Shown here: positions 33,451 through 44,556 of the stretch, in pieces
Layout of the letters: each line of letters opens with the position of its first letter
How positions within the stretch are numbered: position 1 is the stretch's first letter
NCBI RefSeq assembly: GCF_000197735.1
Contig: NC_014550.1
Coordinates: 744,001 to 808,000, forward strand
Direction of reading: 5' to 3'
DNA length: 64,000 nucleotides
Source: Glutamicibacter arilaitensis Re117
GTDB taxonomy: Bacteria; Actinomycetota; Actinomycetes; Actinomycetales; Micrococcaceae
Program-made: the position numbers and the translations under genes
The notes under the pieces: model-generated
Told to the model about the DNA's origin: nothing
What the model saw: only the letters and a program-made list of their open reading frames with translations
The model's database searches: none

Positions 33451-34293
33451 CTACGAGAAGACGATGGTGCGCTGGCCGTCGAGCATCACGCGATGCTCAG
33501 CATGCCACTGCACGGCGCGGGTCAGCGTCCGGCCTTCCACGCTGCGCCCTAGCTCAACGAGCTGCTCGGCGGTGCGAGTGTGCGAGACGTGGGTGACTTC
33601 CTGGTCGATGATCGGACCTTCGTCGAGGTCCGCGGTGACGTAGTGCGCGGTGGCACCGATCAGCTTCACGCCGCGTGCATAGGCCTGGTGGTACGGCTTG
33701 GCGCCCTTGAAGGAGGGCAGGAAGGAGTGGTGGATGTTGATGACCCGGCCTTCCATGCGCTCGCACAGCGAATCCGAAAGGATCTGCATGTAGCGGGCAA
33801 GCACCACCAGTTCGATGCCGTAGTCCTCGGCGAGCTTGAGCAGCTCAGCCTCGGCCTGGGACTTGTTCTCCTTGGTCACCGGCAGATGCACGAAGTCCAC
33901 CCCGTAGAAGTCGGCCATCGGCTTCAGATCCAGGTGGTTGGAGACGATCACCGGCACATCGATGGCCAAGGTGCCGGCACGCTGGGCGAACAACAAGTCA
34001 TTGAGCGCATGCCCGGCCTTGGAACACATGATCATGGTGCGGGTGCGCTTGGCGCCATCGTCCACACGGAGGGACATGTGGAAGTCATCGCGGATGGGCG
34101 CGAGCCCCGCGCGGATCTGCGCCAGCGACTGCTCGGTGGCGACCTCGATGCGCATGAAGAAGGTGCCGGTCTCCGGCGAGAGGAACTGCTGGGACTCGGT
34201 GATATTGCAACCGGCACCCAGCAGACCTCCGGAAATGGCGTGGACGATGCCAGGGCGGTCGATGCAAGATAGGGTGACGATGTACTGGTTCAT
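33451..34293 (-). CDS. purU: Formyltetrahydrofolate deformylase
   Basis: A 280-residue enzyme that hydrolyses 10-formyl-THF to formate and THF, balancing one-carbon pools. The N-terminal ACT domain (YIVTLSCIDRPGIVHAISGGLL) senses amino acids such as methionine or glycine. The C-terminal formyltransferase domain has the catalytic residues in INIHHSFLPSFKGAKPYHQA (Asn, His) and YVTADLDEGPIIDQ (Asp). Length and motifs match the family. It lies in a one-carbon and methionine neighbourhood with folD 1.3 kb away. Confidence 0.93.
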   Translation of the reverse strand: MNQYIVTLSCIDRPGIVHAISGGLLGAGCNITESQQFLSPETGTFFMRIEVATEQSLAQIRAGLAPIRDDFHMSLRVDDGAKRTRTMIMCSKAGHALNDLLFAQRAGTLAIDVPVIVSNHLDLKPMADFYGVDFVHLPVTKENKSQAEAELLKLAEDYGIELVVLARYMQILSDSLCERMEGRVINIHHSFLPSFKGAKPYHQAYARGVKLIGATAHYVTADLDEGPIIDQEVTHVSHTRTAEQLVELGRSVEGRTLTRAVQWHAEHRVMLDGQRTIVFS

Positions 34294-34340
34294 GGATTCT
34301 AAGGTAGCGCCCGCCAGCGATGTTCTGCCAATTCCGTGAG

Positions 34341-35407
34341 CTACGTTGCGCTCACCGGCATCCGCTGCACATAGCGCGCGGCCGCCAGCGCCGCCTTCCT
34401 CCCAGCCCGGGTAGCACCCAGCGTCGAAGCCGAGGCGCCATAGCCGACGAAGAACAGCCCCGGCACCTCTACCGCCGCGACCCCGTCCTCCAGCAGGATG
34501 CCGCCGGCCGCGGTGTGTGCAGCTTCAGGTCGCGCAAATGCCGGTGGGCATGGCGGAAACCGGTGGCCCACAGGATCGCATCGATCTTCTCGCGCGACCC
34601 GTCGGTGAAGACCACCGCCTCTGATTCCAGATGGTCGATCTTCCCGCGCGAGACCAGTGCACCGGAAACGATTCCTGCACGCATCGCCGGCGTGAGCAGC
34701 AACCCGGTGGTGCCCACCACCGACTTCGGCGGCAGTCCCGCACTGGTGCGCTCGTTGACTTGGCGCTCCACTTCCTGGCCCCATTCGGCTCCGGTGGGAA
34801 CCTCGCGCCAGTCCGGTGCGCTGCGCGTGGACCACAGGGTATCCACGCCGGCAGCGCGCAACTGCACGATGAACTGGGTGGCACTGGCGCCGGCCCCGAC
34901 CACCAACACGCGCTGCCCGGCGAATTGCTGTGGGGAGACGAAGCCATTTGTGTGCACCTGCGGACCATCGAAATGCCCGGGGTAGACCGGCCAGAACGGA
35001 TTGGACCAGGTTCCGGTGGCGTTGATGATGGTGCGCGCCCGGTAATCGGCATCGGCGTGCACCACGAAGTGCTCGCCGTCCTGCTGCACCGAGGTCACCG
35101 GTGCGCCGTGGCGTACCGGCAACGCGAAGCGCTGTTCGTATTCCGCATAGTATTCGGACACCACGTCCGAGGCCGGTCGGGTGGAATCCTGCACCTCAAG
35201 CGGGAAATCGGGCAAGGGGTGGATATGATGCGCGTCGCCCAGCGTGAGGGTGTCCCAGCGGTGCTGCCAGGCCCCGCCTGGTGCAGGGTTCGCGTCGAGC
35301 ACCAGGAAGTCGATGCCGCGCTTGGCCAGATGGTAGGCGGCGGCAAGCCCGGCTTGCCCTGCGCCGATCACGATTGTCGAGTACACGCTCAAGGTAACCC
35401 TGCGCAC
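34341..35407 (-). pseudogene. Flavin-dependent monooxygenase, frameshifted near the 3' end
   Basis: An FMO/CzcO-like FAD and NADPH enzyme. The FAD motif is TIVIGAGQAGLAAAYHLAKRG, the NADPH motif is VLVVGAGASATQFIVQL, and ILWATGFRHAHRHL precedes the break. The frame is lost at the GT repeat 34513-34519: deleting one GT unit restores HTAAGGILLEDGVAAVEVPG to the stop at 34341. As written the frame ends at 34469. The lost part includes the typical LFFVGYGASASTLG ending. A dinucleotide slip, real or from sequencing, explains it. Substrate unknown. Start is uncertain (GTG of VYSTIVIG is likely). Confidence 0.8.
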
Positions 35408-35447
35408 TTCAAAGTCATTCCCGAAGCCATTTTCGCTACACTGGAAC

Positions 35448-35512
35448 GCGTGACTGGCGTTAGGTGGGTAACCACCAGGGAGCTAATCGTGCGAGCCGCG
35501 CGCCTGGGTTTG
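35448..35512 (+). promoter_or_regulatory. ZTP riboswitch (pfl motif)
   Basis: The two conserved halves are visible: CGCGTGACTGGCG, then GGTGGG-TAA-CCACCAGGGAGC, and after a short variable stretch CCGCGCGCCTGGGT. This is the pfl motif, which binds ZTP/ZMP when 10-formyl-THF is scarce. It ends about 45 bp before folD and would raise folD expression under folate stress. Identification is by remembered consensus. Confidence 0.82.
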
Positions 35513-35556
35513 CACACCACCCGCCTTGGGAACAGGGCACCTACGGAAGGAACAGC

Positions 35557-36420
35557 GTGAGCGCACGCATTCTCGACGGCAAGGCCACCGCGGCCGCCAT
35601 CAAGCAGGAACTGGCCGAACGCGTTGCCAAGCTCAAGGCTGCCGGGCACACCACCGGACTGGGCACCATCCTGGTTGGCAACGACCCGGGCTCGGCCTGG
35701 TACGTCGGCGGCAAGCACAAGGACTGCGCCGAAGTGGGCATCGAGTCGATCCGCGTGGACCTGCCCGAGGAAACCACCCAGGACGAGCTGCTGGCCAAGG
35801 TGCGCGAGCTGAACGAGAACCCGGACTGCACCGGCTACATCGTGCAGCTGCCGCTGCCCAAGCACATTGATACGGACGTGATCCTCGAAGCCATGGATCC
35901 GGCTAAGGACGCCGACGGCCTGCACCCGATGAACCTGGGCCGCCTGGTCGCCAACGTCAACCGCCCGATGGCCTCCCCGCTGCCATGCACCCCGCTGGGC
36001 TGCGTGGAGCTGCTGGCCCGCCACGATATCGACCTGAACGGCAAGCACGTGCTGGTCCTGGGCCGCGGCGTGACCATCGGCCGCCCGGTCGGCCTGCTGC
36101 TGACCCGCCGCGACGTGAACGCGACCGTCACCCTGGCCCACACCGGCACCACCAATCTTCCCGAGCTGCTGGCCCAGGCCGATGTCGTCATCGCCGCCGC
36201 CGGCGTGCCGCACATCATCAAGGCCGACGCCATCAAGGAAGGCGCGATCGTGCTGGACGTGGGCGTTTCCCGCGTTGATGGCAAGGTCACCGGCGACGTT
36301 GATCCGGCTGCTGCCGAGGTCGCGTCGTGGATCTCGCCTAACCCGGGCGGCGTGGGTCCGATGACCCGCGCCATGCTGCTGAACAACGTGGTCGAGGCCG
36401 CAGAACGCAACGCCAAGTAA
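35557..36420 (+). CDS. folD: Methylene-THF dehydrogenase/cyclohydrolase
   Basis: A 287-residue bifunctional enzyme that interconverts 5,10-methylene-, methenyl- and 10-formyl-THF using NADP. The GTG at 35557 has a GGAAGGAAC site upstream; the longer frame from 35464 overlaps the riboswitch and is rejected. Motifs: the catalytic [42 protein letters not shown] of the nucleotide site, and the closing [18 protein letters not shown]. Regulated by the upstream ZTP riboswitch. A strong terminator follows. Confidence 0.95.
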   Translation: MSARILDGKATAAAIKQELAERVAKLKAAGHTTGLGTILVGNDPGSAWYVGGKHKDCAEVGIESIRVDLPEETTQDELLAKVRELNENPDCTGYIVQLPLPKHIDTDVILEAMDPAKDADGLHPMNLGRLVANVNRPMASPLPCTPLGCVELLARHDIDLNGKHVLVLGRGVTIGRPVGLLLTRRDVNATVTLAHTGTTNLPELLAQADVVIAAAGVPHIIKADAIKEGAIVLDVGVSRVDGKVTGDVDPAAAEVASWISPNPGGVGPMTRAMLLNNVVEAAERNAK

Positions 36421-36440
36421 AACAGCCCATTGGGCATGAG

Positions 36441-36475
36441 AAATGGCCTGTTCCCACTTTGGGAACAGGCCATTT
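36441..36475 (+). terminator. Terminator after folD
   Basis: AAATGGCCTGTTCCC (36441-36455) pairs with GGGAACAGGCCATTT (36461-36475) across a 5-base loop, 20 bp after the folD stop. Confidence 0.88.
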
Positions 36476-36511
36476 GCATCGGGGAGGGCATTCGCGCTTC
36501 TGGAAAAGAGC

Positions 36512-36542
36512 GGTGGCCCGTCCCCAGAGGGAACGGACCACC
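36512..36542 (-). terminator. Terminator after the MHS transporter gene
   Basis: On the minus strand GGTGG-TCCGTTCCC pairs with GGGACGGGCCACC across TCTG, 16 bp after the transporter stop. It stands tail to tail with the folD terminator. Confidence 0.75.
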
Positions 36543-36558
36543 CCTAGAGGCTTGGTTT

Positions 36559-37944
36559 CTAGACGTCTTGGGTCGCCTTCACCGCATCAGCACGGCGCTT
36601 GTCGAAGACCAGCGCGCCGACTTCCTGCTCGGCCTGGTTGCGGAAGGACAAATCGATGCCCGAACGGTCGCGGATCATGCTCACCGCGGTGAATGAAATC
36701 GCGACGACGATCAGCAGGTAGACGGCTACCGCGGTGGTGCCGCCGGTCGCCTGCACCAGCGCCTGGGCGATGGTCGGGGCGAACGCGCCGCCGACGATCG
36801 CGCCGATCGCGTAGGAATTCGATACGCCGGAGAAGCGTACCGACGCCGGGAACAGCTCCGAGTACAGTGCCGCCTGCGGGCCGTAGGTCAGCCCCAGCCC
36901 GATGGAGAACAGGCCGAAGGCCGCATACAGCAGGACCAGCGAGCCCGAGTTCACCAGCGCGAAGACCGGGAAAAGGGAAGCGGCAAGGATGATGAAGCCC
37001 AGCTGGTAGGTGCGCTTGCGCCCGATCCTGTCGGCGAGGTATCCGGCCACCAGGGTCATGACCAGCCAGACGGCGGCGCCGAAGGCCACTGCGATGAGCA
37101 CGTCGGTGCGCTCCAGCCCGACAGGCCCCTCGGGGTTCGTGGTGTAGGCCTGGAAGAAGCCGCCGGTGGTCATGTAGCCTGCGGCGTTGTTGCCGGCGAA
37201 GACCAGCGCGGCAATGAGCACCAGTGGCCAGTGCTTCTTGAACAGCACCAGGATCGGCACGGCGGTCTGGGCCTTGTTCTCGCTGATTTCCTCGAAGACC
37301 GGGGACTCGTCCACCGAGCGGCGCACGAAGTAGCCCACGGCGATCAGCACGATCGACACCAGGAACGGAACGCGCCAGCCCCATTCGAGGAACGCATCGC
37401 CGGGGGAGATCACCCCGGTCATCAGCGCCATGGTGCCCGAGGCCAGCAGCATGCCCAGTGGCACGCCCACCTGCGGGTAGGAGCCTGCGCGGCCGCGGTG
37501 GCCGTCGGAGGCGTGCTCGACGGCCATCAGCACCGCGCCGCCCCATTCGCCGCCAGCGGAGATGCCCTGCAGGATGCGCAGCAGCAGCAGCATGATCGGC
37601 GCCCAGATGCCTGCGGTCTCGTAGGTCGGCAGCACGCCGATCAGCGTGGTGGCTGCACCCATCAGCGCCAGGGTCAGGACCAGCATCGCACGGCGGCCGA
37701 TCTTGTCGCCGAAGTGCCCGGCCAGGAATGCGCCCAGCGGGCGGAAGAGGAAGGACAGGCCGACCGAGGCGAAGGAGATCAGCAGCGCGATGTCCTGGCC
37801 AGCTGGCTCGAAGAACAGCTGGCTGAAGACCAGGCCTGCTGCGGTGGCGTAGATGAAGAAGTCGTACCACTCCACGGTGGTTCCGATGACCGTCGCGAAA
37901 GCTACGCGGCGCTGGTTGGCCTTGGCGGCCTTGGGTTGTGTCAT
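36559..37944 (-). CDS. MFS transporter, metabolite:H+ symporter (MHS) type
   Basis: A 461-residue, 12-helix major facilitator. GTTVEWYDFFIYATAAGLVF at the start and the loop FGDKIGRRAMLVLTL are the MHS-subfamily signatures (relatives ProP, KgtP, ShiA). LRILQGISAGGEWGGAVLMAVEH and the second loop LADRIGRKRTYQLG agree. It would import a small organic acid, betaine or similar compound with protons; the substrate is not readable from sequence. It is divergent from a LysR gene, with 127 bp between the starts, so that regulator is the probable controller. The start codon is preceded by AAGGGAAG. Confidence 0.9.
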   Translation of the reverse strand: MTQPKAAKANQRRVAFATVIGTTVEWYDFFIYATAAGLVFSQLFFEPAGQDIALLISFASVGLSFLFRPLGAFLAGHFGDKIGRRAMLVLTLALMGAATTLIGVLPTYETAGIWAPIMLLLLRILQGISAGGEWGGAVLMAVEHASDGHRGRAGSYPQVGVPLGMLLASGTMALMTGVISPGDAFLEWGWRVPFLVSIVLIAVGYFVRRSVDESPVFEEISENKAQTAVPILVLFKKHWPLVLIAALVFAGNNAAGYMTTGGFFQAYTTNPEGPVGLERTDVLIAVAFGAAVWLVMTLVAGYLADRIGRKRTYQLGFIILAASLFPVFALVNSGSLVLLYAAFGLFSIGLGLTYGPQAALYSELFPASVRFSGVSNSYAIGAIVGGAFAPTIAQALVQATGGTTAVAVYLLIVVAISFTAVSMIRDRSGIDLSFRNQAEQEVGALVFDKRRADAVKATQDV

Positions 37945-38071
37945 AGTGCTTCCCTTGCGAGTGGTACCGAGACGTCAATCACTGGCACCTGAGTTTTGGG
38001 TCACTCCAGTGTGGCACCCCTCATAGGTAAGGTAAACTTCAAATATCTGCAAAACTTCTGAAGGTCGGCTT

Positions 38072-38971
38072 ATGTATTCGATGCGCCATCTGGAAATCAT
38101 GGCTGAACTGCCCGTCCACAGCACGCTCGGTTCGGCGGCCAGCGAATTGAGGATCTCGGAATCGGCCTTGTCGCAGGCAATTACCGCCATCGAGAAGCAT
38201 GCCGGGGAGACCTTGTGCCTGCGCCGCAAGGCCCACGGGATCCGGCTCACCGCTTCGGGGCAGCACTTCGCCGCCATGGCCCGGAAGATCCTTTCCGATG
38301 TCGGTGAATTGCGTGCAACATTCCCGCAAACCGAAGGAGCGCTGCGCGGACCGGTGCGGTTCGGCTGCTTCGCTTCGCTCTCGCCGCACCTGATCCCGGC
38401 CACGCTGGAGGGGTTCGACCACCCCGAGGTGCAACTCGATGTGCGCGTGGGTACCCACGAGGACTTGCTGCCGGCCCTGCGCGAGGGCGAGATCGACGTT
38501 GCTTTCGTCTACGACCTGCAGCTGCCCGCCGATATCGACAAGCAGCAGATCTACCAGACCGAGATGCAGGTGGTGCTGCATCCCGAGCACCGGCTGGCCA
38601 AGCTCGCCCGGCCGCTGGAACTGGCCGACCTGGTCGACGAATCGCTGATCATCTACGAGTCCGACCCGAGTACCGAGCACCAGCAGCAGCTCTTCGCCTC
38701 CCAGGGCTTGCAGCCTAGGATCGCCGCCTCGGTCCCGCAGATGATCCTGGTCTCCGCGATGGTGGGCCGCGGCCTGGGCTACGGGCTGCTCATGCGCCGC
38801 CCGAACAATGCCGAGGTCTCCATCGAGGGCCGCCCGCTGGCCTTCCGCGAGCTCAAGGCTCCCAACTACCCGAATGCGGTTGTGGCCATCACCCCGCGCG
38901 GGGTGCGCATTCCCGCGCGCGTCCAGGCGCTGATCGACCACTGCACCTGCGCAATGGCTGAGTCCTGGTAG
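38072..38971 (+). CDS. LysR-family transcriptional regulator
   Basis: A 299-residue regulator. The N-terminal winged helix reads MRHLEIMAELPVHSTLGSAASELRISESALSQAITAIE, and the substrate-binding domain starts near GPVRFGCFASLSPHLIPATLEGF. It is complete, without frameshift. It is divergent from the MHS transporter and probably activates it when a cognate substrate is present. The first residues (MYSMRHLEIM) leave two possible ATG starts nine bases apart. Confidence 0.88.
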   Translation: MYSMRHLEIMAELPVHSTLGSAASELRISESALSQAITAIEKHAGETLCLRRKAHGIRLTASGQHFAAMARKILSDVGELRATFPQTEGALRGPVRFGCFASLSPHLIPATLEGFDHPEVQLDVRVGTHEDLLPALREGEIDVAFVYDLQLPADIDKQQIYQTEMQVVLHPEHRLAKLARPLELADLVDESLIIYESDPSTEHQQQLFASQGLQPRIAASVPQMILVSAMVGRGLGYGLLMRRPNNAEVSIEGRPLAFRELKAPNYPNAVVAITPRGVRIPARVQALIDHCTCAMAESW

Positions 38972-39003
38972 ACGCGAACACCTGCAGCGCGCATAATGGC
39001 CAC

Positions 39004-39360
39004 ATGATTGGCACGTGGCAGGCCATGGTCATCGACTGCGAGGACCCCGATGCACTGGCCGGATTCTATGAACAGCTCCTCGGGATGGTGCGCATCGACA
39101 ACGAGCCCGACTGGGTTTCCATTGGCGATGCACCGGACCATCCTGCGCTCGCCTTCCAGGCGGTCAGCCCGTACGTGGCCCCGCAGTGGCCCGGGCATGT
39201 CCACCCGCAGCAGGCGCACATCGATGTGAAGGTCAAGGATCTGGACCTGGCCGAAGAGCAGGTGCTGCACCTTGGTGCGCGCTGGACCGGCGAAGGGTCC
39301 AAGACCTTCAGGGTCTATCTGGATCCGCAGGACCACCCGTTCTGCCTGGTGAGCTGGTAG
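39004..39360 (+). CDS. VOC-superfamily (glyoxalase-like) protein
   Basis: A 118-residue single-domain VOC protein. It opens with AMVIDCEDPDALAGFYEQLLG, the classic first beta-alpha-beta unit. It continues with WVSIGDAPDHPALAFQAV and a second unit QQAHIDVKVKDLDLAEEQVLHLGA, ending YLDPQDHPFCLV. The metal residues expected in this fold are plausible at the D/H positions. Function could be a metalloenzyme, resistance or binding protein; nothing fixes it. Its last 53 bp overlap the 3' end of the response-regulator gene on the other strand. Confidence 0.82.
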   Translation: MIGTWQAMVIDCEDPDALAGFYEQLLGMVRIDNEPDWVSIGDAPDHPALAFQAVSPYVAPQWPGHVHPQQAHIDVKVKDLDLAEEQVLHLGARWTGEGSKTFRVYLDPQDHPFCLVSW

Positions 39361-39970
39361 CCGCATAGGCGATCTTCGCCGCCTGCAGCCGGGTCGAGAC
39401 TCCGAGCTTGGCCAGCACCTGGGAGACATGCGTCTTCACGGTGCTCTGCCCGATGCCCAGCCGCTGCGCCAATTGCGGGTTGCTCAGCCCTTCGGCCAAC
39501 CCGTCGAGCACCTCGCGTTCCCTGCCGGTCAAGCCATCAGGCAGCTTCGCGGTGCCGGGCTCCGGCGCCAGCGCCCGGGCCAGAATCCGCGAGGTCACCT
39601 GCGGATCCAGCACCGATTCGCCGCGGCCGGCGGCACGCACGCCCATGATGATCGCCTGCGGTTCGGCGCTCTTGAGCAGGAACCCATGCGCCCCGGCCTG
39701 CAGCGCGCCAAAAAGGTACTGGTCATCATCGAAGGTCGTGAGCACCACGACGCGGCAGCTGCCATGCAGCGCCTTGGTGGCCTCGATGCCATCGAGCACC
39801 GGCATGCGCAGGTCCATCAGGATGACGTCGGGGGATAGGGCACGGGCCATGGAAATGGCCGATCGCCCGTCGGCCGCTTCGCCCACGACTTCCAGGTCCT
39901 CCGCGGCCTGCAATACCAGCCGGATCCCCATCCGCACGGTGGCATGGTCATCGACGATCAGGACTTTCAT
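39308..39970 (-). CDS. NarL/LuxR-family response regulator
   Basis: A 220-residue two-component regulator. The receiver domain has the acidic pair and phosphorylated aspartate in MKVLIVDDHATVRMGIRL and DVILMDLRMPVLDG, with TTFDDD further on. The C-terminal LuxR helix-turn-helix reads LTGREREVLDGLAEGLSNPQLAQRL...STVKTHVSQVLAKLG. Its start overlaps the end of the sensor kinase gene by 4 bp. The last 15 residues (SSPGRTGGPADPDRP) extend past the usual family end into the convergent VOC gene. Confidence 0.92.
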   Translation of the reverse strand: MKVLIVDDHATVRMGIRLVLQAAEDLEVVGEAADGRSAISMARALSPDVILMDLRMPVLDGIEATKALHGSCRVVVLTTFDDDQYLFGALQAGAHGFLLKSAEPQAIIMGVRAAGRGESVLDPQVTSRILARALAPEPGTAKLPDGLTGREREVLDGLAEGLSNPQLAQRLGIGQSTVKTHVSQVLAKLGVSTRLQAAKIAYAATSSPGRTGGPADPDRP

Positions 39971-41130
39971 GGCTTCTCCATTGCTTCGGCTGGGCCCGGG
40001 AATTCGACGTGCACCGCGAAGTCCGGGCCGGTGCGCACCTCGAACCGCCCATCGAGCGCGGCGACTCGGGTCCGGATATTCTCCAGCCCGGTCCCCGCTC
40101 CGGGGGCGCGGCCGGCGTCCTGGCGCAGCCCGTTGCTCGCCGTGATCGCCAGGCCCTTCTCCTGGACCACGCTCAGTTCCAGGGTAGTGCCCGGCGCATG
40201 CTTGGCATGGTTGACCAGCAGCTCGCAGACCGTGCGGTGCGCGGCGGTATGCACCGCCGGGCCGAAGCGCTGCGGATGCGCCACCCGGTACTCCCAGCGC
40301 ACCGGGCTGCCGAATCCGGCCACCAGCTCGGGCAGATCCTCGATCCGCGCCTGCAGCGCAGGGCCCCCGGCATGCAGCATCCGCACCATCGCGGCCATGT
40401 CTTCCAAGCCGGACACCGACTCATCGCGGATGCTCTGCAACGGAGCCCGCACCTCCTGGGGTGCGGCCGGAAGCAGGGCGCCGGAGAGCAGGGCGATTGA
40501 CGAGAACCTGGCCGAGAGCACATCATGCATCTCGCGGGCCAATGCTGTGCGCTCCTGGACGCGGGAAAAGTCGTGCTCGGCGACCAGCTGGTCCTCGCGG
40601 GCATCGGCCGCCGACTGGACGGCCTGCGCCCGCTGGGCTTCGGCATTGGCCAGCTCCTTGGCGGTGCGCACATTCTCCGCCCAGAGCATCGGGGTGAACA
40701 GGATGAAGCCGGCCATGAGCAGGGCCAGCACCACTTCCTGCGGATTCCGGGTGCCTAGCCAGGTGGCGATGGCCAGCGAGATGGCCGCCAGGCACAGCAG
40801 CGCCAGCGCCACCGTTCGGGTGCGGACCGAACCGAGCAGGAACAACCCGAAGACGCACTCGAAGACCAGGAAGTATCCGCCGATGCTGCCCACGGCCAGC
40901 AGGCCGGCGCCGGCGAGCAGCATGGCCACGGAGCTGGCTACGAGAAAACGGCGACGGACCAGCACGGCGGCCAAGCCGATGAGCAGCAGGACGATCCATT
41001 CGTATCCGCGGATCGCGAACCATGGGGGATTGGCCAGTCCCGAAAGATGCAAGATGGCGGTGAGCACCAGATAGGTGCCGACGACCTCGGGTTCCTTGTC
41101 TCCGCTGCCCATCCGCCGAATGAAGTTCAT
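39967..41130 (-). CDS. Two-component sensor histidine kinase
   Basis: About 387 residues from the ATG at 41130 (MNFIRRMGSGD); the longer upstream frame is antisense to the next gene and rejected. Five or six membrane helices fill the first 165 residues, with no large sensor domain outside. A coiled linker leads to the HisKA_3 phosphorylation site ALAREMHDVLSARFSSIALLSG. The ATPase domain follows with VCELLVNHAKHAPGTTLELSV and AGTGLENIRTRVAALDG. It forms an operon with the LuxR-type regulator. The signal is unknown; membrane-embedded sensing is likely. Confidence 0.88.
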   Translation of the reverse strand: MNFIRRMGSGDKEPEVVGTYLVLTAILHLSGLANPPWFAIRGYEWIVLLLIGLAAVLVRRRFLVASSVAMLLAGAGLLAVGSIGGYFLVFECVFGLFLLGSVRTRTVALALLCLAAISLAIATWLGTRNPQEVVLALLMAGFILFTPMLWAENVRTAKELANAEAQRAQAVQSAADAREDQLVAEHDFSRVQERTALAREMHDVLSARFSSIALLSGALLPAAPQEVRAPLQSIRDESVSGLEDMAAMVRMLHAGGPALQARIEDLPELVAGFGSPVRWEYRVAHPQRFGPAVHTAAHRTVCELLVNHAKHAPGTTLELSVVQEKGLAITASNGLRQDAGRAPGAGTGLENIRTRVAALDGRFEVRTGPDFAVHVEFPGPAEAMEKP

Positions 41131-41239
41131 GCTTCCAGCATCCCCGAACTGGCTGCCCGCCGGTATCCCCCTTAAGGAGGAGAAAGCGCAGCCCACTGGC
41201 CGATACCGCGAATCGGCAGGCCGCGGAACAGTGGAAACC

Positions 41240-42022
41240 ATGGACATCATGACGAGCAATCCCGAACTATCCCTTCTCATCCTGGCGCTAATCGACTCGA
41301 CCAGCATCGGCACCCTGGTCATTCCGCTGTGGCTGCTGCTTAGGGGGCGCCACGAAGCCATTGCCAAGGTCCTGGCCTACTTGCTGGTAATCGCCGGGTT
41401 CTACTGGGTCATCGGGGTGCTGCTGCGCAGCGGGTTGCTGCTCATCGATCCCGGCATCTTCGAGCACCGGTTCTTCCGGCTGGCCGGAATGGCGGTCGGG
41501 GCGCTGATGATCATCTGGGCGCTCACCTACCGCACCGATGCGCAGAAGGAAGCCAGCGCACGGAAGAAAGCCATCGCGCATAGCGGCGCGGCACTTGAAG
41601 GACCGGCACCGAGCCCGGCGGACGCAACCGGCCAGGTGCCGCGGCGCTTGCGCAGCCGTTTGGGAACTGCGCTGGATACCCGCACCGGGCTGATTGCCCT
41701 GGCCCTGTTCGCCGGCCTCTTGGAACTTCCCACGATGCTTCCCTACCTGGCCGCCGTAGGCGTCATGCAGGGCGCCGGCTGGGGCACCGGCCTGCAGCTG
41801 CTTGCGCTGATCGGCTACTGCTTGGTGATGATCGTCCCGGCGTTGGTGCTGGTTGGCGCCCGTGCGCTCGCCGGCCCGCGCATCGAAGCCTGGCTGCAGA
41901 AGATGGGTACCAAAGCCTCGGCCTACGCCCAGGAAACCCTTGGCTGGGTGGTGGGCATCGGTGGATACCTGCTGATTCGCGCATGCCTTTCCGGGCAGGA
42001 TCTGCACAGCTTGCTCAGCTAG
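41240..42022 (+). CDS. GAP/Sap-family membrane protein
   Basis: A 260-residue protein with six hydrophobic helices, starting MDIMTSNPELSLLILALIDSTSIGTLVIPLWLLL. The opening LIDSTSIGTLVIP and RHEAIAKVLAYLLVIAGFYWVIG are typical of the GAP (Sap, sulfolipid-1-addressing protein) family within the LysE-like transporters. A charged cytoplasmic loop (about residues 100-150) separates two halves of three helices. In mycobacteria relatives take part in lipid export; the role elsewhere is unknown. It is divergent from the sensor kinase gene and could be a target of that system, by position only. Confidence 0.78.
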   Translation: MDIMTSNPELSLLILALIDSTSIGTLVIPLWLLLRGRHEAIAKVLAYLLVIAGFYWVIGVLLRSGLLLIDPGIFEHRFFRLAGMAVGALMIIWALTYRTDAQKEASARKKAIAHSGAALEGPAPSPADATGQVPRRLRSRLGTALDTRTGLIALALFAGLLELPTMLPYLAAVGVMQGAGWGTGLQLLALIGYCLVMIVPALVLVGARALAGPRIEAWLQKMGTKASAYAQETLGWVVGIGGYLLIRACLSGQDLHSLLS

Positions 42023-42091
42023 CCACGCTGTGGGCGAAAGGGCACGGTTCCAATTGGCTTGAAGCGGGGTAATGATGCGAGAATTGACGGC

Positions 42092-42589
42092 ATGGAACCT
42101 CTAGGCAGCAGCGCGAAGCAGGGCAGGAAAGTCACCCTGAACGCATCAACTTTGGCAATGTCCGTCATGGTCATCGTCCTTCTGGTGGCAGTGGTATTCG
42201 CTGCCAACTCCAATGAGATCGTCGGCTGGTTCGTTGTCGTCATCTCCGCCGGTTGGCTGCTGCTGGCCGCATTCATGATGTTCGGCCTCAAGCGAGGCGC
42301 GGACAAGATCAACAACTCGCTGCGCGAAGCCACCGCGGCGGCTACCCCGCGCGCCCAGCCAGGCACCGTGGTGGTTGACGAGTCCACCAGCCAGCGCGAC
42401 ATGAAGCTGGACCACTCGTTCAAGATCGTCCAGGTCCAGGCCCGCGTGATTGCCGAGCAGCGCGAGGCGAAGGGCGAGGACTACGAGGGCATGATCGACC
42501 GGGCGCTGGAGACAATACAGATGACCGCGACGAATGCGCGGGACATGATCAAGCCGGCCAAGCCGATGGATGGCGAAATCATCGACTAA
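42092..42589 (+). CDS. Two-helix membrane protein, unknown function
   Basis: A 165-residue protein from the ATG at 42092 (MEPLGSSAKQ). Two helices (LAMSVMVIVLLVAVVFA; GWFVVVISAGWLLLAAFMMFG) are followed by a soluble helical C-terminal domain with SFKIVQVQARVIAEQREAKG and RALETIQMTATNARDMI. The family is not recognised by name. It ends at a strong terminator and has no operon partner. Confidence 0.65.
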   Translation: MEPLGSSAKQGRKVTLNASTLAMSVMVIVLLVAVVFAANSNEIVGWFVVVISAGWLLLAAFMMFGLKRGADKINNSLREATAAATPRAQPGTVVVDESTSQRDMKLDHSFKIVQVQARVIAEQREAKGEDYEGMIDRALETIQMTATNARDMIKPAKPMDGEIID

Positions 42590-42596
42590 CCGATCC

Positions 42597-42623
42597 GGGC
42601 AACGCGCAAGCGTTGCCCTTTTT
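42597..42623 (+). terminator. Rho-independent terminator
   Basis: GGGCAACGC-GCAA-GCGTTGCCC followed by TTTTT, seven bases after the preceding stop codon. Confidence 0.93.
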
Positions 42624-42691
42624 CGTTGCGCATGTTCCGGCGCAGGCCAGATCAGCGCGTAATCGAACACATAATTTTGTAAGGTGGAACA

Positions 42692-44555
<1,864 letters not shown>

Positions 44556-44556
<1 letters not shown>

